Assembly (NCBI RefSeq): GCF_014873955.1
Contig: NZ_JADBED010000001.1
Coordinates: forward strand, 372,001 to 436,000
Length of the DNA: 64,000 nucleotides
Direction of reading: 5' to 3'
Origin: Nesterenkonia lutea
GTDB lineage: Bacteria > Actinomycetota > Actinomycetes > Actinomycetales > Micrococcaceae
Each line of letters opens with the position of its first letter. Position 1 is the first letter of the stretch. The notes under the pieces are model-generated. The model saw only the letters and a list, made by a program, of their open reading frames with translations, was not told the DNA's origin and did no database searches. Position numbers and translations under genes: made by a program. Shown here piece after piece: positions 63,415 to 64,000 of this stretch.

Positions 63415-64000
63415 ATGTCCGTTCCAGTTCTCGAGACCGAGAACCTGGTCAAGGTCTATGGCAAGGGCGCGACTCGTTTCGACGCGCTCAAAGGCCTGAC
63501 CTTCGAGATCCACGAGGGCGAATCTGTCGCCATCGTGGGCAAATCAGGTTCCGGCAAGTCCACCCTCATGCATCTGCTGGCGCTGCTCGACGAGCCCACC
63601 GCCGGCGTCGTCGCGCTGGAGGGTGAGCCGGTGAACAGGCTCAAGCCCAAGAAGGTCTCTCAGCTGCGCAATGACACCTTCGGCTTCGTGTTCCAGCAGT
63701 TCTTCCTCAACCCCAACCAGACCGTGCTGGAGAACATCACGCTGCCGCTGAAGATCGCCGGCGTCGGCAGGTCCGAGCGCAACCGCCGAGGCCTGGAGGT
63801 GCTGGAGCAGCTGGACATGGCCGACAAGGCCCGCAACAAGGCCACGAACCTCTCCGGCGGACAGAAGCAGCGTGCCTGCATCGCCCGAGCCCTGGTGAAC
63901 AAGCCCACGGTGCTCTTCGCCGATGAGCCCACCGGCAACCTGGACACGGTCACCTCCGAGATCGTCGAGGACATCCTCTTCGGACTTCACCGTGACCACG
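63415..64000 (+). CDS. MacB/LolD-type ABC transporter ATPase, 5' part (cut by window end)
   Basis: The frame is open from ATG 63415 (GAAAGG upstream) to the window end. The 195 visible residues have Walker A IVGKSGSGKSTLMH, the MacB-type Q-loop FGFVFQQFFLNP, signature NLSGGQKQRACIARA and Walker B VLFADEPTGNLD. A permease of the FtsX/MacB type would be expected downstream. It is divergent from the DrrA-like gene, with 133 bases between. Confidence 0.92.
   Translation, partial: MSVPVLETENLVKVYGKGATRFDALKGLTFEIHEGESVAIVGKSGSGKSTLMHLLALLDEPTAGVVALEGEPVNRLKPKKVSQLRNDTFGFVFQQFFLNPNQTVLENITLPLKIAGVGRSERNRRGLEVLEQLDMADKARNKATNLSGGQKQRACIARALVNKPTVLFADEPTGNLDTVTSEIVEDILFGLHRDH

Overview
The window is high-GC DNA with tightly packed, often overlapping genes, GTG starts next to ATG starts, AGGAG-type ribosome binding sites, a SenX3/RegX3 phosphate system, a monomeric isocitrate dehydrogenase and Glu/Asp-rich lipoproteins. 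This indicates an actinobacterium, most likely a Micrococcales/Micrococcaceae-type organism (genus not resolved; inference from gene content only).

Layout. 1-3501: the end of an MMPL exporter gene followed by a two-component system. 3923-17130: a 13.2 kb integrative mobilizable element inserted in a tRNA-Thr(CGT) gene and bounded by 40-bp direct repeats. It carries a tyrosine integrase, a small HTH protein, a HUH-type Rep protein, a single-chain restriction-modification enzyme, an IS3-family remnant, a probable oriT with MobC and relaxase genes, and a DUF4065 (Panacea) toxin-antitoxin pair. The relaxase gene is split by an IS21-family element whose removal restores the frame exactly. 17231-24413: housekeeping genes (Usp, peptidase lipoprotein, holB, tmk, a transsulfuration enzyme, DUF2516, gpmA). 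24583-26014: an IS30-family element lying between two arms of an older inverted repeat. 26083-34418: phoU, senX3/regX3, purH, mgtE and icd. 34540-45967: a dehydrogenase, a gamma-carbonic anhydrase, a flavin oxidoreductase with a GH13 enzyme, three lipoproteins, a Fur-family regulator, glyA-folD, a luciferase-like oxidoreductase and a hydrolase.

46077-60214 is a catabolic cluster. A divergent MarR regulator and the order SDR, amidohydrolase, acyl-CoA dehydrogenase, MaoC hydratase match, from memory, the phd phenylpropanoid-degradation cluster of Corynebacterium glutamicum. Here it is combined with a CoA ligase, vanAB with a PadR regulator, and a NitT/TauT-type ABC importer with two paralogous binding proteins. 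The inferred job is uptake of plant phenylpropanoids such as ferulate, CoA-dependent side-chain shortening, and demethylation of the resulting vanillate to protocatechuate. A 12-bp motif is shared by the MarR/SDR promoter region and the importer promoter, suggesting co-regulation.

60455-64000: an exporter made of a fused double ABC-2 permease and its ATPase, then the start of a MacB/LolD-type ABC ATPase cut by the window end.
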